A stretch of 64,000 nt of DNA from Priapulus caudatus (GCF_000485595.1 NW_014577162.1:262036-326035); one strand, 5' to 3'. Shown: positions 47,664 through 59,849, counted from the stretch's first letter. Notes: generated from the sequence alone by a model not told the origin. Numbers and translations are program-made.

Positions 47664-48411
47664 TTGAAGAGAGGCCTATATGCTGTCACGCTGTAGCCGG
47701 CACACAGTAGAAGCCATCACACAAGTCGGGGAGCGAAACGCGAGAATCTGCGATCGAAGCAGATAACTTCATAACCTTAGCCTGCTAAAGCAATTAGCGG
47801 TTAAACATGACATCATTATGCTCTCAGTGTCAGCAGTGATCCCAGCGTTGCCTCTTGTGTGTAGATCACCGCCTCCCAAACCCCCTACTTCCCACGCCAA
47901 AATCAATACATTTATTTTAATTAGGAGCTGTTGTTCCGGTGCGGTGTTAAATTGAAAGGCAAAAAAGTTGGCCAAAAACTCGACTAGGGTAAAATGAAGA
48001 AAAAGACTTTTATTTCTTCCGACCTTCTATAATCAGATGAAATGCACAGATGCTTTTACTTCATTTTACCATGCCATTTTTTTGTCAATTCCTAAAACAA
48101 AACAAAGTGTAATTCCTCGATCAATTATAATACAATATTGTTATCTGTCACACGGATGTGTCTGTCATTAAAAAGAGTTATCATATATATATATATATAT
48201 ATATATTCATAATTAAAATGCAAAATTAGCACTGCATGCATAACTCAAGCTTCTTTGTACGATGGGATTTTGTTCCTCGTAACGAGAAAGGCCTGCTTAA
48301 TCTCTGGCAAATCGACATCAACTGCCATCACAAAACTGTTAGTTCTTCTTCTATTTTATCCTAAACTAATTAATTTATATGAAAATATGAAGACATTGGA
48401 ATTGGGGGGGG
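47664..48411. repeat. Second copy of the 44521-45284 segment
   Basis: Colinear with 44521-45284 up to the g-run, after which the two sequences differ completely. This copy has more indels (for example missing bases in catcattatg-ctctcagtgtc and cctaaactaatt). Confidence 0.9.
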
Positions 48412-50090
48412 CGAGGCTTCACGATTATAGGTTATATTTTTTTTTTGATAAACGCTTTGTAGGAGTGACAGGTAAACGGGTCGAATCTAATATCTATACT
48501 TAATGTGAATGTATGATGCTGTTTGTTGTGTCTGGTTCTCAATCGCAAATCAATATCGCAGCACTCTGAAATATCCAAGGACGTTCAGTAGGGTAAATTT
48601 CTGATGGGGCTGAAGTGTGGCATGGGCACATTGATTGACCTCCAAGTGTCATCTAAGCAAAAAAACACACGAAACAAGTGCCGCGCGGAGCGCACAGCGC
48701 TCATCTAACGGTCTACAAGCGTGACTCGTTTGTGTCGGGGTAGTGGTGCGATTCTTAATGTAAACCCTGTGTAGTCCCAAAGCTTGTTGCACATACACGC
48801 CCGAATATCTATTGGGTTGGTGGAATGCACAGGCGAGGCGTATAGCGAACCTTCTCAAAGGAAGTTTGTTGGGCATCGTATGAAAGGTTGCCACGGGATG
48901 GCGCGTTACGTTTAAGTGTCTTCACATTTAAAGATGGCAAGCTCCCATCTTAGTAGTAGCAACAAACTATTGCAAAGACAGCTGAATAGTGTAATGCACT
49001 CTATCCATTTACCTGACGCAAGCCTACAGGCTGCATAGAGACTCCCACCTGTAACTAATTAAACGCAGGCCAAAAACTACCAGCAGTGCCAGCCACCACC
49101 GATGCCACTGGCACGTGGCGCACTGGCAGTGCGCCATACGTTAACAGTAAAATACTGACAGCTCACAAGAATGCCATAAAATTATAGATCTTAGAGAGCA
49201 TAAACCTTCTTCAACCAAATTTAGCTTTTGAAATTTCACTGTGAATTGTAGCCTCGTACATCCAGCATTATAGATTCTAGCTACGCAAAACCCGCGCAGT
49301 CAAATTCTGTCTAACAGACAGTAAACTAAATCCATGTATAACCCTCTCATCTGAGAGGTCAAAAGGTTACTCCGACACTGTACTCTTACGGCGCAGGGGG
49401 GTAGTTCAGCAGAAGGACATTCGGATGCGCTCTTCAAAAAGCCATAAAAAGCTAGGTCACCCTTGAAACCAAAACAAGTTTTCAATCGCTCCGTCAGACC
49501 ATTTGTTCCTCAGAGAAAATCGTCTAAAATCTGCCCTGTGCCCATTTTTGGACTTTGACCTCAATTGCGCACAGTGATGGCTCTGTCGTACGCATGATCT
49601 AGTAAACCGACTGATCACACCTATCGATGCCGTGTAGGATTTGGTGCCCCAATTCATGCCATGTCCTTCGCCTAATACCTTAAGTGTAAGATGTGAATGT
49701 TCCCCCTTCGTTTACAGCCTCTTGACCTTGACCTTGACTCCCTAGCTTCGACATCCCAACTCGTTTTGGACTGATCCCGCCCCCGGATGTGGGCGGGCGA
49801 ATAGTATGGTACGTACGTCGACGGTAAGATATCCCACCAACGCATCACCGCTCGCATGCCCAACTGTTGGACGGACGGCACACGACGCACGGCACGACGG
49901 ACGGACGGACGGACGGGACGTAACGATCGTTGTCCGATTCTACAAAGCTGCATCTACTATGTCAGAAATGAGCTAAAACGGAAACAAATAAAACGGCGCC
50001 CTGGAGCTACAGATTCAAAGTCAAAACACTTCCAAACGGGAGTATTCAGCTATTACTGACTACCTGAGAAAACAGTTAGATAATAAAATA
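48412..50090. other. Gene-free interval with interspersed-repeat character
   Basis: No family-level protein match in any frame. 49440-49930 has features of an old dispersed repeat: ttgaccttgaccttgac, a (ggac)n run at 49893-49919 and a short inverted cgccc-gggcg pair near 49780. Nothing can be assigned. Confidence 0.35.
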
Positions 50091-50325
50091 ATAAACAGAT
50101 AGATAGATAGCTACATAGTTAGATAGATAGATAAGATAGATAGATGTGATAAGCTAGATAGATGATAGATAGAAGGCATAAAACATAGATAATAAGATAG
50201 ATAGCATAGATAATAGATAGAATAGATAGAATAGATAGATAGATAGATAATAGATAAGAAAGATAGATAGATAGATAGCATAGATAGATAGATAGATAGA
50301 TAGCAAGATAGATAGTATATTTATT
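50091..50325. repeat. AGAT tetranucleotide microsatellite
   Basis: About 230 bases of (agat)n with interruptions. Confidence 0.92.
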
Positions 50326-50908
50326 GGGGGGTATTTTTCTTTCACACAACGTGGTCACAACTGACCCGTCTTTATTTGGCCGGGCGCAGCCCGCCGGGTA
50401 TCCTGCCATACTAGGCTGCAATCGGTACGTGAATACCTGCGACTCATCCGCAGACATATCTCCCCTAGAATGTACGCGCGTCTGATCAAAAGTTAAGAAA
50501 GTAGCTGATAAACAATACAACCATCTAGATTATACCGCTAGGCATTGCTAGTTTAGTATCGTAAGTATGTGTAGGGTAGCGAATGAGGTTCTTCATTGTT
50601 GCTGTGAGTCGGGCGTGAGCTAGCGGCACAACAAATTTCGGCACATACGCCAGTGCCAATATCGAATTTGCTACAAAATTACACTTTCTATTAGTATTAG
50701 TATAAAGTGTAGGAATGGCCGTGAAATGATGTATAGCTATTGCATCCTTTCTATTGCCCACTTATTTTGAGCAGTAACGAGAAGAATTAGACGCCAAATT
50801 ACTTAATCTTAAAATAATCGCACGTGTAAATAAAATACATCGCATATAGCCTGCTGTGTAAATGCCATTTTCCTTAAGAAGCTGTTCGAATAAAGTAATT
50901 ACACATAA

Positions 50909-51415
50909 AGCCGCGTTCACAGCGGAGCAAGAAATTCGGTATTTAGCGTCACACTAGGCAAAATGCCCGTCAAGAAATACGGATCTAGAACAGATCCGGT
51001 GATTGATGTAAATACGGATGCTTACAAGGACCCCGAATAATTTCCGTCGCTGAGAAATACCGGATCTTCTTGGACCGCGGCATTTCCTACATGTATACGC
51101 CTAAATACGCGGATTTCTGAAGCGCGCGTATTTTATTAGACTGGTCGCGCTCGACAGTTCCAGGTGGAGCGAGTGGGGAACTGTCGAGCGGTCGTCGACA
51201 GTTCTACGTATTTTATCGCAGTTGCGTTGCGCATTGCATTGTTATTCGCATTGTCCCTTGATTGTTTAAAGCAACGCTCGCCAGCTCCAGCTCGCCAAAT
51301 ACGCGCATTTCTGGAGCCGCGATATCAGCGTGCTGAACGCTCGCCGACGTATTGTCTAATTCGGATTCGCAAATACCGTATTTCATAAATACGAGGTCTC
51401 GTGTGAACGAGGCTA
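50909..51415. mobile_element. Probable MITE related to 4185-4537
   Basis: Ends are gccgcgttcaca and its imperfect inverse tgtgaacgaggc; just inside are aaattcggtattta and taccgtatttcataa, also inverted. The middle has cgacagttcca and gaactgtcgag inverted words, shared with the elements at 4185-4537 and 53925-54096. No coding capacity. Confidence 0.6.
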
Positions 51416-51697
51416 TAAACGGCGAACGCGTTGGAGCAGAAATTTCATCTTGCAATTTTGCAACTTGAGTGACAATCGTCAAAATCTTACCAAATACCTG
51501 TGAAACATGCAATATTTTATCTGCTATACTTTCCCTATCATCCCCATGACCGTGCTTAGAACGCTATACACATCGTAAAGGTTTACATAATTTTATTCTC
51601 GATATACGACGCGTGCATGAACTGACGGACCAATGTCAGCCATACGAAGACGTAAAATATCAAGTGAACAAACTTCCATGCAAATGAACCGCATGCC

Positions 51698-52304
51698 TGT
51701 ATAAGGAGGAAATGGTTTGCATCTGCTACACTATTATTCATGATCATGTAAAGTTTATCCCCTGTGTGACCCGCGTAGCGAAGCGTTGTAGCCTACGTGG
51801 ACATAAAATATACGCAGAAATACCATAAGGCATGGTATACCAATTGAACAAACTAAAATGCAAAGAACCGCATGCCTGTCTGACGTGATCTCACATACAT
51901 TATGTATCGTTTCAGAAACGAATGATTTTAGCGCTGAATTTATTTCGTAAGAATCGCCAATAATAATGAATTTATTTCCCAAGAGTGACGCATGCAGAAC
52001 TGAGTACCGCTGACAAACTCAGGGAGAGACTAGTGGCTCGATCGCGGTCACAAGAAACATGTATCCTGCACAGATATGCCTAATTGACCCCCTGTCTCCT
52101 AAGTGTACGTGAAACCCTAATAAGGGGGTTCGCTGCGCAAGAACGGATTCTCTTTTCATGCGCCAAAAGCTTTTAGTGGGTTTTCCCACTAATATGATAT
52201 TTCGGTCCACGGACAACGTATTGCTACGCGTGTCACACAGGTGATCAACTTTGCATGATCATGAATAGTAGTGTAGTATATGCACACTATTTCCCCGTAT
52301 ATGG
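51698..52304. mobile_element. ~600-bp foldback element
   Basis: Left arm 51698-51802 (ggaggaaatggtttgcatct, tattcatgatcatgtaaagt, cctgtgtgacccgcgtagcg) has its complement at 52198-52304 with about 80% identity by eye. The phrase aacaaact-ccatgcaaa-gaaccgcatgcctgt also occurs as a direct repeat at 51667-51698 and 51847-51880. No transposase frame. Confidence 0.7.
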
Positions 52305-52398
52305 GGTTCACAGTCAAGCTTAGCAGTGAGCAGCAGCAGTGTCTGCTGACACAGTGCTAACAAACACCATGATATATCTGTACACTATATATATATAT

Positions 52399-52462
52399 CA
52401 AGAGAAGATAATATAACATCACAATGACATGATAACATAACATGTTATATTATCTACTCTTG
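52399..52462. mobile_element. 64-bp short inverted-repeat element, CAGGAG-like
   Basis: Ends caagagaagataatataaca and tgttatattatctactcttg, inverted with one mismatch; resembles the caggagtagataata ends of the 833-bp element. It lies in an AT run, flanked on both sides by atatatat, consistent with an 8-bp target duplication but not proof of it. Next to it, cgaacatgttcct and aggaacatgttcg (52480-52515) form a second small hairpin. Confidence 0.65.
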
Positions 52463-53129
52463 ATATATATATATATACGAACATGTTCCTACAAGATATA
52501 TAGGAACATGTTCGTGCAAAAACCGTACACAACAAACCAAGCCATTCCATCGAAACGTGTAAATTAAGAGTAAACAGTAGTGACTGACACTCAAGAGAAT
52601 TTCCCGTATTTACGTATTCGCGTGTTTCGGCTAAATGTCAAGATTGAGATAACGGGGAAACAAGTGATAATTTCCTTTTATTTGCTCATAATGTTTCTAA
52701 CGTAAATCATTTTAACCACCGAAAAACGGTCACGACTATCATTAGAATGTTGGAAAATGGCAATTATTTGTCTGATACAAACTTTGAAGGGTTTTCACAG
52801 AAAAACGCGTGGCTGTTGAAGTTGATTGCACGGAAACGAAATCACGCCACGTTTACAAATAACGGAAGAACGCAAAAACGGCTGTATGGAAGAAGCACAT
52901 TCGCTTTTCTTTCAAACAGTCTAGGTGACTCATTTACGACTTCAGAGACTCGAATGACAACCCTAACTAGTACAGATGTAAGCGAAAATCCTGACCACAG
53001 AACACACGTTCTATATACGTGTACTACAATATGGCGGTGCTGGTGTCACGTCTGTCACGTCACTAACGTGCCAAGTACGGCAAGAGATCCCCCTTCCACT
53101 AAGGCAAAACAAACTTAGGTTAAATATTA

Positions 53130-53394
53130 CTCAGTGGCTATACGCGTCCGGTCATCCATTACAAAGCTCAGCACAGATTCCCAAATCTATATCACGATTA
53201 GGCCATGCCCCCTTTCAAATCGTTCATTTTACTGGATTTACTATTGCTTCAAAAGTTACAAAAACACATTTTCTTTGATAAAATACCTAAAGGTAAGCAA
53301 TATTATGGTAAAAACCTATTGTTTATTGTTTTTTACTGAAAACATATAGTTGGGTTCACATAAGAAATATATGACCGGACGCGTAGCCACGGCC
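53130..53394. mobile_element. 265-bp inverted-repeat element with 9-bp direct flanks
   Basis: taaatatta at 53121-53129 and 53395-53403. Just inside, gtggctatacgcgtccggtcat (left) and atgaccggacgcgtagccac (right) are inverted repeats, with one 2-base gap. The outermost two or three bases do not match. An 8-9 bp duplication suggests a hAT or Mutator-like origin. Confidence 0.7.
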
Positions 53395-53924
53395 TAAATA
53401 TTATCTAGTACGTACCCGAATCGAATGTCGGACCCCCGTGTGAAAGCAAACTGCAATAACCGGGTACCCTTTTTTGGCCCTGCGACAAGGTTATGAACTG
53501 AAATGTCGCGTGGCCTCTCACATTGTTTGCTATGTTTGCTCGGGCTAGGTGGTTGAAAACTGGAAAATTTGCCGTGACAGAGCAATCGAGATACACGCTG
53601 CCCGGTCACAATACTGGTTATTTCTTACAAGAATCTTTGAACAAGGATCCATTACGCACGGCCGCTACACAGCCGCAAGCGCGCACACACCTTACAGATA
53701 ACACGTGTATGTACGATGTATAGATATATTGCTGCGTATTCGCAAGCACGGCTTCGAGATTTTTCCTCAGCGTCCTCCCCTCAGGATAATTGCTGGCAGC
53801 GCGCGACAGGCACACGGTGTTATTAAAGTTAATCTGCTTACGTGAATACACGTGCGCAGCTTACGTATTTGGCAATAACTATGCTAGAACTAGAACTAGA
53901 ATGCTAACTATGACGGACCCCGTC

Positions 53925-54096
53925 TAGTTACACGCTCACGCTACACTAACGTCACACGCTACACTAACGTCGTGTAGCGAACGTGATTCCGCGCCGAGTA
54001 AGCCGCGTATTTCAGTACGGTACTGAATAAGCCGCGTATATTTTTAGCGTGTGAACGCTCAAGTACGGTACTGAAATCCTCATGTGAACGCAGATA
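53925..54096. mobile_element. Fragment of the gttcacac MITE family
   Basis: acgctacactaacgtcgtgt, agcgaacgtgattccgcgcc and gtatatttttagcgtgtgaa match the interior and right part of the element at 4185-4537; ends catgtgaacgcag. The left end is rearranged (a duplicated acacgctacactaacgtc). Confidence 0.6.
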
Positions 54097-54251
54097 TCAG
54101 AGTCGCGTTTCGCTGCAAGGTATACACGCAGCAGGTGCATACAATATAGTATAATACGATATACGATAATGGCAAAGGTGTGGTATGCGTGTTATTGTGC
54201 GTGTGAAGATGTGTGCGGCACGGGCACTGCAGCTGTGAATAACATAATGCT

Positions 54252-55085
54252 TAAAGCCTCACAATGCGCATCCAAACGCTAATTTCTACAGTACTAGACT
54301 AGCAAATACTTCGTGGCATGAATAATCACACTACCTTATGACAAAATAAACTCTAGTGCCTCCCATTTCACTGCGCGTTATCTTATAAAAGGTATTTGAA
54401 AATATCTCCACTGTTGTTCAAATTCTCCGATGTTGTTGACACGTTTGCGTTGCTCTGCCAGGCAACCGTCCAGCGGGTGTAGCTCAGCACCCTGTAGCAA
54501 CATGTGACGTCACCAAACCAAGTCGATGCTATGTTGTTTGAAACAATTTAGCGTTGGCGCCTGATTACCTGATTTCGCACCTCTTTCTTGTTGNNNNNNN
54601 NNNATAAAAGGTATTTGAAAATATCTCCACTGTTGTTCAAAATTCTCCGATGTTGTTGACACGTTTGCGTTGCTCCGCCAGGCAACCGTCCAGCGGGTGT
54701 AGCAAAGATTTACGCTGCCTATAAATACTTTCTTAATAGTCTTTGATGTTACATATACAGCAGTTCACAATACTACAACTATCTTATGCACTGTCGCCAC
54801 TATGCAAACAGTTTACCCGGGACAAACAATTCCTTGCTCAACACCCTGTAGCAACATGTGACGTCACCAAACCAAGTCGATGCTATGTTGTTTGAAACAA
54901 TTTAGCGTTGGCGCCTGATTACCTGATTTCGCACCTCTTTCTTGTTGGAAACGCGCAGTCAAATGGGAGGAACTAGAGTTTATTTTGTCATAAGGTAGTG
55001 TGATTATGCATGCCACAAAGTAGTTGTAGTCTAGTACTGGAGAAGTTTTAGCGTTTGGATGCGCATTGTGAGGCTTTAATTAAGG
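54252..55085. mobile_element. TTAA-flanked foldback element containing the N gap
   Basis: About 125 bases at the left (agcctcacaatgcgcatcca to tcccatttcactgcgc) are repeated inverted at the right (gcgcagtcaaatgggagg to gcgcattgtgaggct). The left end is preceded by TTAA and the right followed by TTAA, the piggyBac target, though the symmetry of ttaaag/ctttaa makes this ambiguous. The interior holds the run of N and a duplicated stretch. Confidence 0.75.
54386..54953. repeat. Duplicated interior on both sides of a 10-N gap
   Basis: 54386-54593 and 54604-54953 are the same sequence, except that the right one has about 140 extra bases after gcgggtgtag (caaagatttacgctgcct to acaattccttg). The left copy ends exactly where the Ns start and the right copy begins after them, which looks like two versions of one locus joined by a scaffold gap. 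Confidence 0.85.
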
Positions 55086-55265
55086 CACGGCATACGTCGA
55101 TATACACGCTCCAGGCATCGCGAGCACTCTCTCGCGATGAGTAGGCCCTACACACATGCACAGAACACCATAATACTGCTGCCTGCATCGCTGATTCTGC
55201 GGGCGAGCCATCTGGGTTAATTCCGGGGCACACTTCATGCTGCGATACCCGACATACATATATAT

Positions 55266-55291
55266 CAGGAGTAGATAATAGGGAATACCTG
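55266..55291. mobile_element. 26-bp remnant element with perfect 8-bp target duplication
   Basis: caggagtagataatagggaa plus tacctg: the left 18 bases equal the end of the 833-bp element; the right end retains only cctg. Flanked exactly by atatatat (55258-55265 and 55292-55299). Confidence 0.7.
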
Positions 55292-55324
55292 ATATATATT
55301 GCACTCAAATCCAGAGTTCCCACT

Positions 55325-55925
55325 CACCGACGCGACGCAGTGTGATCGGATGGCGCAGAGCGACGCAAGGCGACCGAGTGACGCAGAGCGATGTAAGGCG
55401 ACGCAGTGTGACACAGGGCGATGTAAGACAACGCTAGGCGACCTAGTGACGCTAGGCGACGCAGTGTGACACAGGGCGACGCAAGACGACGCAAGGCGAC
55501 CGAGTGACGCAGGGCGATGTAAGACAACGCTAGGCGATGTAAGACAACGCTAGGCGATGTAAGACAACGCTAGGCGATGTAAGACGACGCTAGGCGACAC
55601 AGTGTGACGCAGGGCGATATAAGACGACGCAAGCGTACGAGTGACGCAGGAGGATGTAGACAACGCTAGGCGATGTAAGACAACGCTAGGCGGACGCAGT
55701 GCTGACGCAGGCGACGAACGCATAGGCGACCGAGTGACGCAGGGCGATGTAAGACAACGCTAGGCGATGTAAGACGACGCTAGGCGACACAGTGTGACGC
55801 AGGGCGATATAAGACGACGCAAGGCGACCGAGTGACACAGGGAGATGTAAGACGACGCAAGGCGACGCAGTGTGACGCGCGGGCGACGTAGGACAACGCT
55901 AACGACGCGATTCAGCGTAGAGCAA
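55325..55925. repeat. GACGCA-type minisatellite
   Basis: Irregular mixture of short units: gacgcagtgtgacgcagggc, gatgtaagacaacgctaggc, gaccgagtgacgcagggc. Longer blocks of about 130 bases repeat (55500-55620 and 55735-55850). Confidence 0.9.
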
Positions 55926-56735
55926 CGCTAAACGACGCATATGACTACGCAAGAAAACGTATGCTGACGTATTTTACAGTCGCATTCGTTTGTGGTGAGT
56001 TCAAACAGTAATACTATCGGTCGCAATCATATAATATGAGAAGAGCAACAATAACAACCAAGGGTTATGCGCTGCTACATCTATTACCATGCAGTCCGGA
56101 CTAATGCTATATCAAGCGATGGTCGCTAGCCGAGATATAACAGTATGCGTGTATTCTCCTTTTATCTCTGTCGCATGATATTATGGCGCATTATTACGAA
56201 ATTATGACAAAAGGAACCAAACAACTTCCCCTTTCCCTGAAGCGCAATTAAAAATCGCTGCGGAAATAAGATAATAATTACACCTAAGTAATTTCCGAGC
56301 CACTTCCTAAATTACCACTCGCAAATGAGCTTAACGCTTCCGCCGAGTAATCGGTTTGTCATTTCTTTTTTATTTACCAAAAAATGCGACACAAGCGCAT
56401 TTTGCCACGCGAGTGGCGTGCGAGTTTCAATGAAATTATCTCATATTATTGAAACGTGTGTCCTTGAAGTGAACGCGCACACGCAGTGTTGAAACAACCT
56501 ATTTATACCGTTTTCTATCGAAGAAGCGACTGATACATTGAAAAAAGACGTTTTTGCGGCTAGACCTTGATCAATGCCGCCGCGGTTCGTGCAAGAATAT
56601 TACTTTCGAACTGTTAATATAATGATGATATAATATCGGCAGCATAGAAACCGTCATTAGGATTTACATGCTCTTGATGATATACATGGTCGAACACACA
56701 TGTGCTGCATGATCGCACTGATCTGTTAGAGGCGT
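55926..56735. other. Gene-free interval
   Basis: No coding or RNA feature recognised. Confidence 0.35.
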
Positions 56736-56739
56736 ATAC

Positions 56740-57165
56740 CGCGTTGCAGCACAGGCACTTGGAACGTCTCAATAAAAATAATAATGGTAAATAAACACGA
56801 AATGTATTTACTACCAAAGTTTTAATGTTTCGCTACTCTATTTCGCCTATTATTGCCGATAACTTCTTGTAAATGCCGTTCAAATGCTAGCTCCTCTGCA
56901 ACACACAGGCACACCGCACGCACGCCACTGTGCACAAACAACAAGAATAATAGAGTTTATTCTATTATTCTTGTTGTTTGTGCACAGTGGCGTGCGTGCA
57001 GTGTACTTGTGTGTTGCAGAGGAGCATTTGAACGGCATTTACAAGAAGTTATCCGAAATAATAGGCGAAATAGAGAAACAGTAAGACTTTGGTAGTAAAT
57101 ACATTTCATGTTTATTCACCTCTTTTTTTATTGAGACATTCCAAGTGCCTGTGCGTTGCAGTGTA
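56740..57165. repeat. ~210-bp-arm inverted repeat (foldback)
   Basis: Axis at about 56957, with acaagaataatag (56941-56953) facing ctattattcttgt (56962-56974). Complementarity continues outward to gcacaggcacttggaa / ttccaagtgcctgtgc with substitutions and small indels. Because the arms have diverged it is not a simple read-through artefact. The right arm has a splice-acceptor-like gtgttgcag then an open stretch EEHLNGIYKKLSEIIGEIEKQ and a stop, possibly a captured last exon. Confidence 0.85.
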
Positions 57166-58912
57166 CACAGGCGACATCGTTCGCTATTGAAGAACTACCA
57201 GCTGGAACTCTTGGAGCGCAAGGCGAGCTGATGAGCAACTAATTTTCACGTTTTATATAAATTAAACTAAAGAGTGAGAAAGACATCTAAGTGGCGATGG
57301 CATGCATGCCTGCATCTTTTCATACAGCTTTGCCTGAGCTATTTCATAACTGTGTTGAACACAAGTCTACATTATGACATACACACAGACTTCCACCGAG
57401 TCTACGTGTGGGCGATATGTGTGAATGGAATCAGTAGTGGTGAGAGGCGGGTTATGGCATGAGGAGACGCCGGGAGCTGTCTCGCGCGCTTATATAGCTT
57501 GCACACAACGAACTTTGTTGAAGATGGCAAATAATCCACCAGCTTGAGTATAGTGGGTAGTTAGTAGTTAGCTTACTGCGGCAATGTCGCATGCATATGC
57601 ATGTACATGCCCGTGTGCGTGGGTGCAGGTAACGAGGCGCGCGTGCGCGTATATGCATGTGAACAGGCGTGCGTGACGCGTGTGTGCGCGCCTGCGTACG
57701 CATGCACGTTCGTGTGCGTGCGTGCGTTCGTGCGTGCGTGCATTGATGTAGCTAGTGTCACAATGAACGACATCGCATGCTTCACAAAGAATTCATGTTA
57801 AAAATGATTAAATTATTAAATTATGTTAAAATTAAGTTTAATCATGTTATAAATATTTAAATAATGTTCTAGCGTTTAGTCACTCTATAGATTACTATAA
57901 CCGTATATACCTTCGACTTCCCCATACATTACGACTCCACAAAGAGCGAGAGCTTCATAGCAAACTCACACGACGATCTATAAGCAGCAATTCTAACCTC
58001 GGGTAAGCAGACTTTGCTACCACAAAAGACACATTTTAATGGGCGACCGTGAGTGGCAATGGCGGAAGTAAACGTCATTATTTATCGCAGCGGTTCTTCC
58101 GGTGTCATTACTACGTAATAGCTTACGACAGACGCGATCCTCGAGAGATACGGCACACGTCTGCCGGTGATCTAATCCGCCGTGCAATGCTATTATTTAC
58201 ATCATGATATTACATCATGCTACATCATGATGTTAGCGCATCGGTATCATGAGATCGAGCGTGCACGCGCGCGTATACGCTCCCGTATGCACACGCGTGT
58301 ACGCATCTCGTGTGCAAACAAGTTTGGCTCAACTTCAACGCACGATCATTATAATTGGCGGGCTATAGCACTCATCTTCCAATTATCTAAAGTCGGAATA
58401 ACATAAATTGCTATACAGCGATTCGATCCGCACCCATGCGCACTGCGCACAATTTCGCTTGTTCGGCATGACGCCGACACGACGCATGCGCATTGCACGT
58501 CCTCCGGGAAGGTATCACGCGTACAAATCAGCCAATGAGCGGTGGGACGTCATAACGCTTTTTGGCGTAAAATCGCGTTGCGAAGTCTCCATTTCACGTG
58601 TGTGCCGGGAAAAGTTTGTTAACAGAAAAAATCATGGACGGATTTTTTGAATTAACGACATATATGGTGTCACTTACAACGTCCATTCATAGGCTGGAAT
58701 TGTGACTTCTCGAACGAAAACCCGCTGCTAATTTATGGGATTTATTTGGCATGCATGGCCGGCCGCCTATGGGAAATTCCATGGGTTTTCCACCGTAATA
58801 TTCCACCGTATAATTCCAGAAATGTTATCCGCCGATGCACGGTCGTGATGAGCGTTGGCTACGCGACGCGTTACTGTGCAGTATTTATTACTGCACGCGT
58901 GTGCGCGCGTAC
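57166..58912. other. Gene-free interval with a CG/TG alternating tract
   Basis: 57600-57780 is alternating purine-pyrimidine (gtgcgtgcgtgcg-type with gcgcgcg), a Z-DNA-prone tract. No gene recognised. Confidence 0.4.
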
Positions 58913-58915
58913 TAA

Positions 58916-59846
58916 TGGCCCTGTCACACATTGACGATTTAGCCAGCGTATGCCGGACGTATCAAAAATTTGGTGAATACGCTGACGTACGTCGAATAAG
59001 TTATGGGTAAGTTTTGTATAAGTTAAGAGCACGCTGAAGCACGCTGAAGCACGCTGGTATACGTCGTAGTACGGCGAGGTCGTCAAAAAATTTTGAGCAT
59101 GCTCAAAATTTTCCGACGTATGCCAGCGTATGCCCATACGTCCCGCATACGCGGGCCATAAGGTGTAGGTAAGTTATGCGATCGTTGACACACGTTCACA
59201 CACGTTACTTGTAAGTTACTCATAAGTCGAAATACGTCGAGATAATGTCTAGCGTACCCAAAACTTATTTCTAACTTATGAGTAACGTGCTTTAAACCTA
59301 TGTGTAACTTATCTCCAACGCATATTGACGTATGTAGACGTATTTGACGTGTTCCGGACGACCACAGAACTTACTGGACGTGTTTCTAACTTACAGCTAC
59401 CGTATAATGGCGTATTGGCAGCGTTTAGGCGAATTGGTATATAAAAATGGTATTGGCATGTTGATACTGCGACGGTGATGTTGATACTGTGATGTCTAGT
59501 GCGGTTATGATTTGAATCGTCGAGCGGCAGCCTTTTTATAGGCTACGACACGTGATCGTCGGCGATACGCTACCGCGCGCTATGCATAAGTTAGACTATC
59601 GTTGGGCATAAGTTGTGAACGCCGGCAACACGCTAAGCATTCGTTGGTATAAGTTATCTTATAAGTTATCGAAACGTTCTATATACGTTACTAATACGTT
59701 AAGTATACGTCCAACTCGTTATGAATACGCTATGTATACGCCCAAAATGGAAAAAAACATCGATAGTTCAGCGTATGCCAGCGTTTTAGAGAAATTTTGA
59801 TACGTCCGGCATACGCTGTCTAAATCGTCAATGTGTGACAGGGCCA
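58916..59846. mobile_element. 931-bp PIF/Harbinger-like non-autonomous DNA transposon
   Basis: Flanked by TAA (58913-58915 and 59847-59849). Ends tggccctgtcacacattgac and its complement; the inverted repeat extends about 55 bases (through gatttagccagcgtatgccggacgtatcaaaa, one small gap). The interior has many short inverted words (acgt-, gtaagtta-, acgctg-) and a 26-bp perfect palindrome at 59087-59112, but no transposase frame. The 3-bp TWA-type target site is characteristic of PIF/Harbinger. Confidence 0.88.
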
Positions 59847-59849
59847 TAA

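Noticed and set aside
52747-53118. 123-residue plus-strand open frame
   Set aside because: No recognised family, ordinary length for chance in this amount of sequence, and it abuts a transposon target site.
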